A stretch of DNA of 64,000 nucleotides from Streptomyces wuyuanensis. Lineage in GTDB: Bacteria; Actinomycetota; Actinomycetes; Streptomycetales; Streptomycetaceae. Within the stretch, counting starts at the first letter, position 1, and each line of letters opens with the position of its first letter. The DNA is taken from NCBI RefSeq assembly GCF_900103455.1, contig NZ_FNHI01000011.1:1-64000 (forward strand), given 5' to 3'. The translations under genes were made by a program, and so were the position numbers. The notes under the pieces were generated by a model. It was not told the origin of the DNA and made no database searches. It saw only the letters and a program-made list of their open reading frames with translations. Shown here piece by piece: positions 17,150-25,493 of the stretch.

Positions 17150-20100
17150 TGGTTGCTGCTCCCGTCGGGACGCTGCTCGTTCTCGTAGCCGTAGGGGTCG
17201 TACGGGCCCGTTTCCGACCCCGTCCCCGTACCCGTCCGGTAGGAGTCGTACTGCTGGGGGTCGTACTGCTGGGAGTCGTACTCCTGCCGGCCGTACTGCG
17301 GGTCGTACTGCTGCGGCTCGTACTGCTGCGGGTCGTACTGCCCGGGCTCGTACCGCCCGCCCTGCCCGCCGCCGTACTGCCCGGTCTCCGGGTAGGCGTA
17401 CTGCTGCCCGGCGCCCTGGTACGGGTAGGGGTCGGCGTACTGGCCGTTCCCGTACGGGTCGTGGCCGGTGCCGGCCGGGGCGCGCTCGTCCGCGTGGGCC
17501 TGCTCGTCCCAGTCGGCGCCGTACTGCGGCTGTCGGGGCACCGAGGCGTAGGGGTCGGTGGCTCCGGCCTCCGGCCCGACCTCGGCCGCGGGGTCCGACT
17601 CCGCCTCGGCCGCCGCCTCGGCCTGCGCCGCGCGGAGCCGGCGGGCCCGGCGGCCCTCGCCCTCGACCGGCTGGGCCGGGATCTCGGGCTCCTCGTCGGG
17701 CAGGTCGTCGTCGATCTCACGGCGCCGGCCCGGCAGGGCCAGCACCACGAGGACGACGGCGAGCGCGCCCTGCGTCCAGATCCAGGCGGTGTGGGTGGCC
17801 GGGGCCTCGTGGGTGAGGTCGAGCCGGCCGCCCTCGGCGGGCAGCTCGAAGCCCTGGGCCCAGCCGTCCACGGTGGTGCGCTCCAGCGGACGGCCGTCGA
17901 GCGTGGCCTGCCAGCCGTCGTCGGCGCGGTCCGCGAGGCGCAGCACCCGGCCGTCGGGGCCCTTGGGGATGTCCGTGTGTGCCTCGACCGGCCCGGAGGC
18001 GACCGGCAGCGGCTCCGCCTCGCCGTTGACGATGACCGCGCGGGCGATCTGGCTGTCGACGCGCCACAGCGCGCTGCCGTCGAGCTGGCTGAGCCGGGAC
18101 AGGCCGGGGGTGGCGTCGAGTACGCGGCCCATCTGGCGCGGCGCCCCGTCGCGGACCAGGACGTACCGGATGGCGAAGCCGCTGAGCTGGCTGGTCTGGT
18201 CGGCACCGGAGCCCGCGACGAGGTTGGCGACGACCTTGTCGAGGCGCGGGTCGCTGCCGGCGGCCTCGCTGAGCTCGGCGTCGCCGAGGCGCCCGCCGGA
18301 GCCGCGGACCAGTGTGTACGCCACCTTCGCCGGCGACGAACCGCCGAGGACGAGTGTGCGGGGCTGGTCGCGGGTGCTGCTCTCCTCGGCGACGAAGGCC
18401 GGCACCTGCACCGGGTCGCGGCGCTCCAGCGGGCCCGCAGCGCCGCTGATCATCCAGTTGAGGGCGGCGAACAGCGGGGCGGCCACGGCCGCCAGGGCGA
18501 TGAGCGCGGCCACGGGCTGGCGCCAGCCGAAGCTCTGGGCGGCCACCCGCTCCCGGGCGCCCTCCGCTCCGACGACGGCGGCGGCGATCAGCGCGATGCC
18601 GTAGACGAGGGTGGCGGGTCCGGCCCAGCCCGAGCCGTTGGCCAGCGCCGCGAAGGCCAGCGCGCCGACCGCCACGGCCCAGGCGGCGCGGACCGCGAAC
18701 TGCCGCTCGCCGCGCAGCAGGGCGGCGAGGGCGGCGAGCACCACGCCGACGAGGAGCAGTCCGCCGACGGTCTTGGGGCCGCCGGGGCTGATGCCGAGCA
18801 GGTCCAGCGGGGTCGCGGCGCCGGTGCCGAACTCCAGCCCCGCCTCGCGCAGGAAGCGGGACGGCTCGGTCAGCAGCGACAGCGACCAGGGCGCGAGGAC
18901 CAGCAGCGGGGTGCCGGCCACCGCGAGGAAGCGCAGTCCGTAGGCGGTGATGTCACCGCGGCGCAGTACGAGCGCGAACAGGCCGAGGACGACGGCGAGC
19001 GGCCAGACCACGGGGGTGAAGGCCATCGCGAACGTCAGCAGCAGCGCGTACGCCCACGTGGCCCGCCAGCTGCCGCGAGTGCCGTCGGTGCGGGCAAGTC
19101 CGTAGGCGGCGACCGCGGCGCGGGCGATCAGCGGGAGCACGATCGCGAGGACGGCGGTGCCGAGCCGCCCGGTGGCGAGTGCGCCGGTGGCGGCGGGCAG
19201 GAACGCGTACGCCACGCTCGCCCAGGCCCGCAGCAGCCGGGACTCGATCAGCGGACGGGACGCGAAGTACGCCGTGACGCCCGCGAGCGGCACCGAGCAG
19301 ACGAGCAGCAGCGTGATCGCGAAGCCGGTGGAGCCGAGGAAGAGCCCGGAGAGGATGCTCAGGATCGCGAGGTACGGCGGTGCCGTCTGGGTCCCGCCCG
19401 TGCCGAGGGGGTGCCAGGCGTCGGCGTAGCGGCTCCACAGCTCGGAGAGGTCGCCCGGCGCGGGCAGGAGGGCGCCGCCCGCGAGCGCGCCGCCGCCGAG
19501 GAGGCCGCGGCAGGCCACGAGGGAGACGAGCAGGAGGACCGCGAAGAGGACGGGTCCCGGTTTGCGGGCGATCTTCTTGAGCCGGGCGAACTGCTCGACC
19601 TCGAGGAAGTCGGCCTCGTCGCCGCCGGGACCGGATTCGACGGCTCCGTGCCGGGAGCCCCCGGAGTCGGAGTCGCGGCCGCTGCCGAGGCTGCCTGCGA
19701 CCTGTTCGAAGGTGGCGCGAACGGTGGCGCCGGGCGGCGGGAAGAGCGGTCGCAGCTCGCCCGGGTCGACGAGGGCCTTGCCCCGCCTTCGTCGGGCGGC
19801 GAGGATCCGCTCCGGCCGCAGCAGGGTGCCGAGGAGGCCCATGACCTCGTCGACCGCCTGGCCTGGCACCTTGCCGACGAGATAGGCGAGGGTTCGCACA
19901 AGGGTGCCGAGGACGAGGCGGAGCAGGACGAAGGGGAGCGCCCTGCCGCGCGCGTTGACGAGCAGGGTGTAGACGGCGCCCGCCTTGTCGACGCGGTGCG
20001 GGCTGGCGACCGAGCGGCCCGCGCAGTCGACGGTGCGGCGCTCGCGGGCGGCGGCCTCGGCGTGCCGCAGGACGGCCCCGGGGGCGACGAACACGCTGTG

Positions 20101-20868
20101 GCCGGCGGCGTGGGCGCGCCAGCAGAAGTCGACGTCGTCACGCATCAGGGGCAGCCGCCGGTCGAAGCCGCCGAGCTCCTCCCAGACGTCGCGGCGCACG
20201 AGCATGCCGGCGGAGGAGACGGACAGCACGGAGCGGACCTGATCGTGCTGGCCCTGGTCCTGCTCCCGGCGGTCGAGGCCGGTCCAGCGGCGGCCGCTGT
20301 TGGCGATGGAGACGCCGGCCTCGAGGAGCTGCTTGCGGTCGTACCAGCCGCGCAGCTTGGGGCCGATGACCGCGGCGTACTCGTCGGAGTCGGCGACGCG
20401 GAGGAGTTCGGCGAGGGCGTCGGGGGCGGGTGCGCAGTCGTCGTGCAGCAGCCAGAGCCACTGGACCGGTTCGCCGTACGGCAGCTCCGGCATGTCGTAC
20501 GCCTCGTCGCGCCAGGTCCTGGTCACGGGGTCCCAGCCGCCGGGCCGCTTCAGATAGGGCAGGTCGTCCGGGGTGAGCACCGGGGCGGTGCGGGCGGCCT
20601 CCTCGACGGCGCCGCCGAAGCCGGTGCGGCGGGCGAGGTGCAGGACCCGGTCGGCACCGAGCGCCTCGGTGACCAGCCGCGCCGAGTCGTCGGCGCTGCC
20701 GGTGTCGGCGGCGACGACGTTCTGTACGGGTCGCTCCTGGCCGAGCAGCCCGGCGAGCGCGTCGGGAAGCCACCGGGCACCGTCGTGGGAGACGAGTACG
20801 GCGGTGACGACGTGCCGCGGGAACTCGGGCGGGGTGGCGGGAACAAACTCCGCAGGGGTGGCGGACAT
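17146..20868 (-). CDS. Very large membrane glycosyltransferase, family 2
   Basis: This 1240-residue protein has a GT2 catalytic domain (about residues 18-290) with VTAVLVSHDGARWLPDAL, the Asp-rich WLWLLHDDCAPAPDALAEL and MRDDVDFCWRAHAAGHSVF. A long integral membrane region of a dozen or more helices covers about 390-830, then an extracellular domain, then a last helix (TAWIWTQGALAVVLVVLAL). The C-terminal 150 residues are acidic and then strikingly rich in Tyr, Gln, Pro and Gly, with repeated Q-Y-D-P-Q-Q-Y-type units. ATG 20868 follows GGAGGG at about nine bases. It probably makes or exports a cell-wall glycan; the substrate is unknown. It is coupled to the DUF5719 gene. Confidence 0.9.
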   Translation of the reverse strand: MSATPAEFVPATPPEFPRHVVTAVLVSHDGARWLPDALAGLLGQERPVQNVVAADTGSADDSARLVTEALGADRVLHLARRTGFGGAVEEAARTAPVLTPDDLPYLKRPGGWDPVTRTWRDEAYDMPELPYGEPVQWLWLLHDDCAPAPDALAELLRVADSDEYAAVIGPKLRGWYDRKQLLEAGVSIANSGRRWTGLDRREQDQGQHDQVRSVLSVSSAGMLVRRDVWEELGGFDRRLPLMRDDVDFCWRAHAAGHSVFVAPGAVLRHAEAAARERRTVDCAGRSVASPHRVDKAGAVYTLLVNARGRALPFVLLRLVLGTLVRTLAYLVGKVPGQAVDEVMGLLGTLLRPERILAARRRRGKALVDPGELRPLFPPPGATVRATFEQVAGSLGSGRDSDSGGSRHGAVESGPGGDEADFLEVEQFARLKKIARKPGPVLFAVLLLVSLVACRGLLGGGALAGGALLPAPGDLSELWSRYADAWHPLGTGGTQTAPPYLAILSILSGLFLGSTGFAITLLLVCSVPLAGVTAYFASRPLIESRLLRAWASVAYAFLPAATGALATGRLGTAVLAIVLPLIARAAVAAYGLARTDGTRGSWRATWAYALLLTFAMAFTPVVWPLAVVLGLFALVLRRGDITAYGLRFLAVAGTPLLVLAPWSLSLLTEPSRFLREAGLEFGTGAATPLDLLGISPGGPKTVGGLLLVGVVLAALAALLRGERQFAVRAAWAVAVGALAFAALANGSGWAGPATLVYGIALIAAAVVGAEGARERVAAQSFGWRQPVAALIALAAVAAPLFAALNWMISGAAGPLERRDPVQVPAFVAEESSTRDQPRTLVLGGSSPAKVAYTLVRGSGGRLGDAELSEAAGSDPRLDKVVANLVAGSGADQTSQLSGFAIRYVLVRDGAPRQMGRVLDATPGLSRLSQLDGSALWRVDSQIARAVIVNGEAEPLPVASGPVEAHTDIPKGPDGRVLRLADRADDGWQATLDGRPLERTTVDGWAQGFELPAEGGRLDLTHEAPATHTAWIWTQGALAVVLVVLALPGRRREIDDDLPDEEPEIPAQPVEGEGRRARRLRAAQAEAAAEAESDPAAEVGPEAGATDPYASVPRQPQYGADWDEQAHADERAPAGTGHDPYGNGQYADPYPYQGAGQQYAYPETGQYGGGQGGRYEPGQYDPQQYEPQQYDPQYGRQEYDSQQYDPQQYDSYRTGTGTGSETGPYDPYGYENEQRPDGSSNQ

Positions 20869-21527
20869 TGAGGTACGGGCCCTCCGGCCGGTTCGCCCCC
20901 GCGAGGGGGCGCTGGAGCGTCTGGGACGGGGCCCCACACTAACGGTCCGGCGAAGTGCCGTGGCGCGGGCCGCCCACGCGGGGCCGGCGGCCGGGGCGGG
21001 CCGCTCCCCGGCAGCCCGGCGGGCGCCGGTCCGAGGCGGCCGGGTCAAGGACTTCGAACGGTTCGCGGCGGCTGCCGGGCGGGCGGACGGACGAAACGGA
21101 CCGCCGCCGGGGAGTACAGCCGGGGCGACGGACCGTTCTTGTGCGGACGCGCGGACGCGCGGGTTGAGCGGTCTGCGGATGCGCGGACGCAGGTTGCACG
21201 GATGCGGGCGGCACGGATGCGCGGGTTGGGCGGTGTGCGGATGTGCGGGTTGTCCGAACGCGAAGGATGACGCGCGGGATGAGCCGTCGATCGGAGGTGC
21301 AGAGGGGTTCGCGTCGGGGCGGCCGAGGGCCGGGCCCATCGGACCGTACGCTCCGGGCCGAGTGGCGTGCGAACCGGTCGGTGAGCCGTACGCTCCGGGC
21401 CGAGTGACGCCGCAGGTGGTGGTGGGTGCCGCAGCGCGACGGGGCGGGGTGCCGGTCCGGCCTCGTTTGCGGCGCCGGACGCGAGCGACGGCCGGCGGGC
21501 GGGCGACGGGCCGGGCAGCGGCCTCGG
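20869..21527. other. 659-base gene-free repeat-rich interval between whiB and the GT2 gene
   Basis: The interval contains no credible gene on either strand. It is made of degenerate direct repeats: GCGGACGCGCGGACGCGCGGG-like words around 21140-21255, and the 21-base pair listed separately. The promoter of the downstream glycosyltransferase is presumably near 20870-20940 but is not recognisable. Confidence 0.5.
21344..21406. repeat. 21-base perfect direct repeat, two copies
   Basis: The string CCGTACGCTCCGGGCCGAGT plus G occurs at 21344-21364 and again at 21386-21406, spaced exactly 42 bases start to start (two repeat lengths or four helical turns). Confidence 0.75.
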
Positions 21528-21791
21528 TCAGACGGCGGCCTTCTTCAGCCGGCGGCGCTCGCGCTCGGACAAGCCGCCCCAGATGCCGAACCGCTCGTCG
21601 TTGGCGAGGGCGTACTCGAGGCACTCGGAACGGACTTCGCAGGCGAGACAGACCTTCTTGGCCTCGCGGGTGGATCCGCCCTTCTCGGGGAAGAAGGACT
21701 CGGGGTCGGTCTGGGCGCACAACGCGCGCTCCTGCCAGCCGAGTTCCTCGTCCGCGTCCTCGACCAGCAGTTGCTGGAACAGCTCGGTCAT
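21528..21791 (-). CDS. whiB: WhiB, iron-sulfur developmental regulator
   Basis: This 87-residue regulator is required for sporulation septation in aerial hyphae; WhiB acts with WhiA as a transcription factor carrying a 4Fe-4S cluster. Cluster ligands C25, C48, C51 and C57 are present (QERALC, KKVCLACEVRSEC), followed by the family turn GIWGG in FGIWGGLSERERRRLKKAAV and a basic tail. Length and sequence match the Streptomyces WhiB subfamily closely from memory. ATG 21791 gives MTELFQQLLVEDADEELGWQ. A vegetative-type promoter lies 78-107 bases upstream. It is monocistronic and divergent from the cysteine dioxygenase region. Confidence 0.96.
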   Translation of the reverse strand: MTELFQQLLVEDADEELGWQERALCAQTDPESFFPEKGGSTREAKKVCLACEVRSECLEYALANDERFGIWGGLSERERRRLKKAAV

Positions 21792-21869
21792 GTGCGCCCC
21801 TCGTCTGTTTTTGCGTCCCCGTGATCCGGCCCTGAGCCGTACCGATTTCGGCCGAACGACACGAGTGAA

Positions 21870-21899
21870 ATTACAAGTGTGTGGATCCGGGCCAGTCAA
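21870..21899 (-). promoter_or_regulatory. Candidate whiB promoter
   Basis: On the minus strand, TTGACT (21894-21899) is followed after 18 bases by TGTAAT (21870-21875), a reasonable vegetative promoter giving a leader of about 70 bases. A GACAC word, the core I recall for WhiA/WhiB binding, lies just downstream at 21858-21862 (read on the plus strand). Confidence 0.6.
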
Positions 21900-22247
21900 G
21901 CCGAGATCTGCTATTGAGCCCCGTATTCACTCTGCGGAACCAAGCGTATGCGGAAAGTGTTCAAATCACCAAAAACCATGACACTTGCCACTGGCCTGAC
22001 CGCACCCTCTCCCTCCCGCGCTGCTGCACCGGTCTTCACCGGTCCTCACGAGGAAGGACGTCTCGCGCTTCGATCTTGTTGCGATCCAGCCACACAAGCG
22101 ACCCGGATCACAGTCCGATCACGAGAGCGCAACGGCGTTTGAGAGCGCAGTTGCAGCGCCATGTCTCCGGCCTCATCGACGCACAAACCTTTCTCCGAGC
22201 GGAGTAACCGGATGAGGTGAAACATTGCCGCCAAATCGGTCATTGAG

Positions 22248-22276
22248 TTGACATCCGGGGCCGTGGTCGTCACCTT
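22248..22276 (+). promoter_or_regulatory. Candidate promoter for the cysteine leader/cysteine dioxygenase transcript
   Basis: A perfect -35 TTGACA (22248-22253) with 17-base spacing puts CACCTT (22271-22276) at the -10 position; it keeps the two most conserved bases, A at 2 and T at 6. The predicted start of transcription is at about 22283-22284, exactly the ATG of the leader peptide, so the leader would be translated from a leaderless mRNA. Confidence 0.55.
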
Positions 22277-22283
22277 GGAATGC

Positions 22284-22373
22284 ATGCCAGCGACCACAGC
22301 GCCCTCCGCGACCCACGCGATCCGTGGGTTCCGCAGCGCTGTCCAGGCGCGCTGTTGCTGTTCCAGCTGTTGA
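22284..22373 (+). CDS. Cysteine-rich leader peptide (putative attenuator uORF)
   Basis: This 29-codon open frame starts ATG CCA GCG and ends with codons for A-R-C-C-C-S-S-C then TGA. Four of its last six residues are Cys, three of them consecutive, although Cys is rare in Streptomyces proteins. It lies 101 bases upstream of the cysteine dioxygenase gene, behind its own promoter. Cysteine-responsive leader peptides with C-terminal Cys runs are known upstream of sulfur genes in mycobacteria; by analogy, ribosome stalling at the Cys codons when charged tRNA-Cys is low would report cysteine supply. It is too short for ordinary gene finding. A small hairpin (22401-22417) follows in the leader. The function is inferred. 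Confidence 0.7.
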   Translation: MPATTAPSATHAIRGFRSAVQARCCCSSC

Positions 22374-22474
22374 TGCCGTAGCGCTCCAGCTCTCTCCGGT
22401 CCGCCGTTCCCCGGCGGGCTTCGCGACACCCCAGCACTGACCTTCCGTTTCTGCCGAGGAACCACCGCACCCCT

Positions 22475-22978
22475 ATGAACAGCGACAGCGACCTCCAGAT
22501 CGCCGGCGACATCCTCGAGGTCCCGCACCTCCTCCAGCCCGCCAGGGAGCACCCCGCGACGGTGGCCGAGTTCGCCGGACTCGCCCGCTCCATCGCCGAG
22601 GACCGCGCCCAGTGGGCCCCGCTCGTCCGGTACGACGCCACGACGCGGTGGTACCACCGGCTGCGCACCGGCCCCGGCTACGAGGTCTGGCTGCTGTCCT
22701 GGGTACCGGGCCAGGGCAGCGGACTGCACGACCACGGCCCGTCCTCCGGTGTACTGACCGTCCTGGACGGCGAGTTGACGGAACGCACCGCCCGGGCCGA
22801 CCGCACCCTGACGGCCGGGGCGCAGCGCGTCTTCGCCCCCGGATATGTGCACGAGGTGGTCAACGACTCGCTCGAACCGGCCGTGAGCCTGCACGTGTAC
22901 TTCCCGGGCCTGACCGAGATGCCGATGCACACGGCCCACTGCTCGCCGGCCGCCCGGCAGGACGTCGTCGTCGCCTGA
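22475..22978 (+). CDS. Cysteine dioxygenase, type I family
   Basis: This 167-residue cupin Fe(II) enzyme oxidises cysteine to cysteine sulfinate, the first step of cysteine breakdown. The three-His metal site is visible: H85 and H87 in GSGLHDHGPSSGVL and H126 in FAPGYVHEVVND. The remainder (YHRLRTGPGYEVWLLSWVPG, VSLHVYFPGLTEM) matches bacterial cysteine dioxygenases. ATG 22475 has GAGGA rather far upstream (14 bases). The cysteine-rich leader peptide directly upstream fits a substrate-sensing role and strengthens the assignment. A closely related thiol dioxygenase using another thiol cannot be excluded. Confidence 0.88.
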   Translation: MNSDSDLQIAGDILEVPHLLQPAREHPATVAEFAGLARSIAEDRAQWAPLVRYDATTRWYHRLRTGPGYEVWLLSWVPGQGSGLHDHGPSSGVLTVLDGELTERTARADRTLTAGAQRVFAPGYVHEVVNDSLEPAVSLHVYFPGLTEMPMHTAHCSPAARQDVVVA

Positions 22979-23096
22979 CCTGGGCCCGCCGGCACCGCCC
23001 GGTCCCCGGCACTCCGGACCGGTGGCAGGCCGGACCGCGCGCCGTCCGGGCGGACCGCGCCTCATCCGGGGCGCCGCAGCCTGACACACTCTGGGC

Positions 23097-24053
23097 ATGC
23101 GCATTGTGGTTCTGGCCGGTGGCATCGGCGGTGCTCGTTTCCTGCGTGGCCTCAAGGCGGCCGCCCCCGAAGCCGACATCACGGTCATCGGCAACACCGG
23201 TGACGACATCCATCTGTTCGGGCTGAAGGTCTGCCCGGACCTCGACACGGTGATGTACACGCTCGGCGGCGGCATCAACGAGGAGCAGGGCTGGGGGCGT
23301 TCCGAGGAGACCTTCCAGGTAAAGAGCGAACTCGCGGCGTACGGGGTGGGGCCCGAGTGGTTCGGGCTCGGCGACCGCGACTTCGCCACGCACATCGTCC
23401 GTACCCAGATGCTCGGCGCGGGCTACCCGCTGAGCGCCGTCACCGAGGCGCTGTGCGCACGGTGGCAGCCCGGGGTGCGGCTGCTGCCGATGTCCGACGA
23501 CCGCGTGGAGACCCATGTCGCCGTCGACATCGACGGCGAACGCAGGGCCGTCCACTTCCAGGAGTACTGGGTCAGGCTGCGCGCGTCGGTGGACGCACAG
23601 GCCGTCGTGCCCGTCGGGGCCGACCAGGCCAAGCCCGCGTCGGGGGTGCTGGAGGCGATCGCCGAGGCCGACGTCATCCTCTTCCCGCCGTCGAACCCGG
23701 TGGTCAGCGTGGGGACGATCCTGGCGGTGCCCGGCATCCGCGAGGCGATCGCCGACGCGGGCGTACCGGTCGTGGGCCTCTCCCCCATCGTCGGGGACGC
23801 CCCCGTGCGCGGCATGGCCGACAAGGTGCTGGCGGCCGTCGGGGTCGAGTCGACCGCCGCCGCCGTGGCACGGCACTACGGATCGGGGCTGCTCGACGGC
23901 TGGCTCGTGGACACCGTGGACGCGGCCTCCGTGGACGAGGTCGAGCAGGCGGGGATCCGCTGCCGGGCGGTGCCCCTGATGATGACCGACCTCGACGCCA
24001 CGGCCGCGATGGCGCGCGAGGCGCTGGCGCTCGCCGAGGAGGTCCGCGGATGA
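23097..24053 (+). CDS. fbiA: 2-phospho-L-lactate transferase (F420 biosynthesis)
   Basis: This 318-residue CofD/FbiA enzyme transfers the phospho-lactyl-type (in actinobacteria, phosphoenolpyruvyl) group onto the deazaflavin Fo, making the F420-0 precursor. It starts MRIVVLAGGIGGARFLRGLK, the Rossmann-like nucleotide loop of the family, followed by TVIGNTGDDIHLFGLKVCPD and FPPSNPVVSVGTILAVPGIR. Its stop overlaps the next gene's ATG (ATGA at 24050-24053), the standard fbiA-fbiB coupling. The gene lies near whiB as I recall for mycobacteria. No strong ribosome site is seen before ATG 23097, so it may be leaderless. Confidence 0.96.
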   Translation: MRIVVLAGGIGGARFLRGLKAAAPEADITVIGNTGDDIHLFGLKVCPDLDTVMYTLGGGINEEQGWGRSEETFQVKSELAAYGVGPEWFGLGDRDFATHIVRTQMLGAGYPLSAVTEALCARWQPGVRLLPMSDDRVETHVAVDIDGERRAVHFQEYWVRLRASVDAQAVVPVGADQAKPASGVLEAIAEADVILFPPSNPVVSVGTILAVPGIREAIADAGVPVVGLSPIVGDAPVRGMADKVLAAVGVESTAAAVARHYGSGLLDGWLVDTVDAASVDEVEQAGIRCRAVPLMMTDLDATAAMAREALALAEEVRG

Positions 24054-25348
24054 CCGCACCGTCCTACCGGGTGTGGGCGCTGCCGGGTCTGCCCGAGGTA
24101 CGACCCGGTGACGACGTCGCGAAGCTGATCGCGGCCGGTGAACCCGGGCTGGTGGACGGCGACGTCCTGCTCGTCACCTCGAAGATCGTCAGCAAGGCGG
24201 AGGGCCGGATCGTCGAGGCCGGTGACCGCGAGGCGGCCATCGACGCGGAGACGGTACGGGTGGTGGCCCGCCGGGGCGCCCTGCGCATCGTCGAGAACCG
24301 GCAGGGCCTGGTGATGGCCGCGGCCGGGGTGGACGCCTCCAACACCCCTGCCGGGACGGTGCTGTTGCTGCCCGAGGACCCGGACGCCTCGGCCTCGCGC
24401 ATCCGCGAGGGGCTGCGGGACGCGCTCGGCGTCGAGGTGGGCGTGGTGATCACGGACACCTTCGGCAGGCCCTGGCGGGCCGGGCTCACCGACGTCGCCA
24501 TCGGCGCGGCCGGCGTGCGGGTACTGGACGATCTGCGCGGCGGCGCCGACGCGCACGGCAACCGGCTCGACGCGACGGTCGTCGCCACCGCCGACGAACT
24601 CGCCGCGGCCGGCGACCTGGTCAAGGGCAAGGCGGACGGGCTGCCGGTGGCGGTGGTGCGAGGGCTCGGCCATGTCGTCGCGGACGGGGCCGACGGTGCC
24701 CGCGCGCTGGTGCGACCAGCGGCGGACGACATGTTCCGGCTCGGCACCTCCGAGGCGGTACGGGAGGCGGTGACCCAGCGCCGCACGGTGCGCGCCTTCA
24801 CCGGCGAGCCGGTGGACCCCGGCGCCGTCCGCCGGGCGGTCGCGGCCGCCGTGACCGCGCCGGCCCCGCACCACACGACGCCCTGGCGCTTCGTGCTCCT
24901 GGAGTCGGAGTCGTCACGGCTGCGGCTCCTCGACGCGATGCGCGACGCCTGGATCGCGGACCTGCGCCGCGACGGCAAGTCCGAGGAGTCGATCGCCAAG
25001 CGCGTCCGGCGCGGCGACGTGCTGCGCAACGCGCCCTATCTCGCGGTGCCGTGCATGGTCATGGACGGTTCGCACCACTACGGCCACGAGCGCCGCGACG
25101 CGGCCGAGCGCGAGATGTTCGTCGTCGCGACGGGCGCGGGCGTCCAGAACTTCCTGGTCGCACTGGCCGGTGAGCGCCTCGGGTCGGCGTGGGTGTCGTC
25201 CACGATGTTCTGCCGGGACGTGGTGCGCGAGGTGCTGGAGCTTCCGCCCGGGTGGGAGCCGATGGGCGCGGTCGCGATCGGCCATGCGGCGGAGGCGCCG
25301 AGGGAGCGGCCCGGGCGGGCCGCGGGGGACTTCATCGAGGTGCGGTGA
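24050..25348 (+). CDS. fbiB: Bifunctional F420:gamma-L-glutamyl ligase / nitroreductase-fold protein
   Basis: This 432-residue two-domain enzyme has an N-terminal CofE-like ligase (about 1-240; VLLVTSKIVSKAEGRIVEAG, VVITDTFGRPWRAGLTDVAI) that adds gamma-linked glutamates to F420-0. The C-terminal nitroreductase-fold domain (about 250-432; AVTQRRTVRAFTGEPVDPGA) binds FMN and in mycobacterial FbiB reduces the dehydro-F420 intermediate and stimulates chain elongation. The fusion is the usual actinobacterial arrangement. It starts within the fbiA stop codon. The two genes complete the late part of the F420 pathway here; fbiC and fbiD are not in the window. Confidence 0.96.
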   Translation: MTAPSYRVWALPGLPEVRPGDDVAKLIAAGEPGLVDGDVLLVTSKIVSKAEGRIVEAGDREAAIDAETVRVVARRGALRIVENRQGLVMAAAGVDASNTPAGTVLLLPEDPDASASRIREGLRDALGVEVGVVITDTFGRPWRAGLTDVAIGAAGVRVLDDLRGGADAHGNRLDATVVATADELAAAGDLVKGKADGLPVAVVRGLGHVVADGADGARALVRPAADDMFRLGTSEAVREAVTQRRTVRAFTGEPVDPGAVRRAVAAAVTAPAPHHTTPWRFVLLESESSRLRLLDAMRDAWIADLRRDGKSEESIAKRVRRGDVLRNAPYLAVPCMVMDGSHHYGHERRDAAEREMFVVATGAGVQNFLVALAGERLGSAWVSSTMFCRDVVREVLELPPGWEPMGAVAIGHAAEAPRERPGRAAGDFIEVR

Positions 25349-25493
25349 CCTCGGGAGGACGCCGAGCCGGGAAGGACGCCGAGCCCGCGAGGACGTCGCC
25401 CCCGGCGCGGTCGGACCAGGGGCGCGGCGCGCGGCAGCAGCGCCCCGGCCGTCGTCCGCGCTCGGGGTCCGCCGGTCCCGCCGGTTCTTCCGG

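Noticed and set aside
22280..22381. Alternative short frame starting four bases earlier (MHASDHS...), overlapping the leader peptide
   Set aside because: It lacks the Cys run and any ribosome site, and the predicted transcript would begin after its ATG. Not fully excluded.
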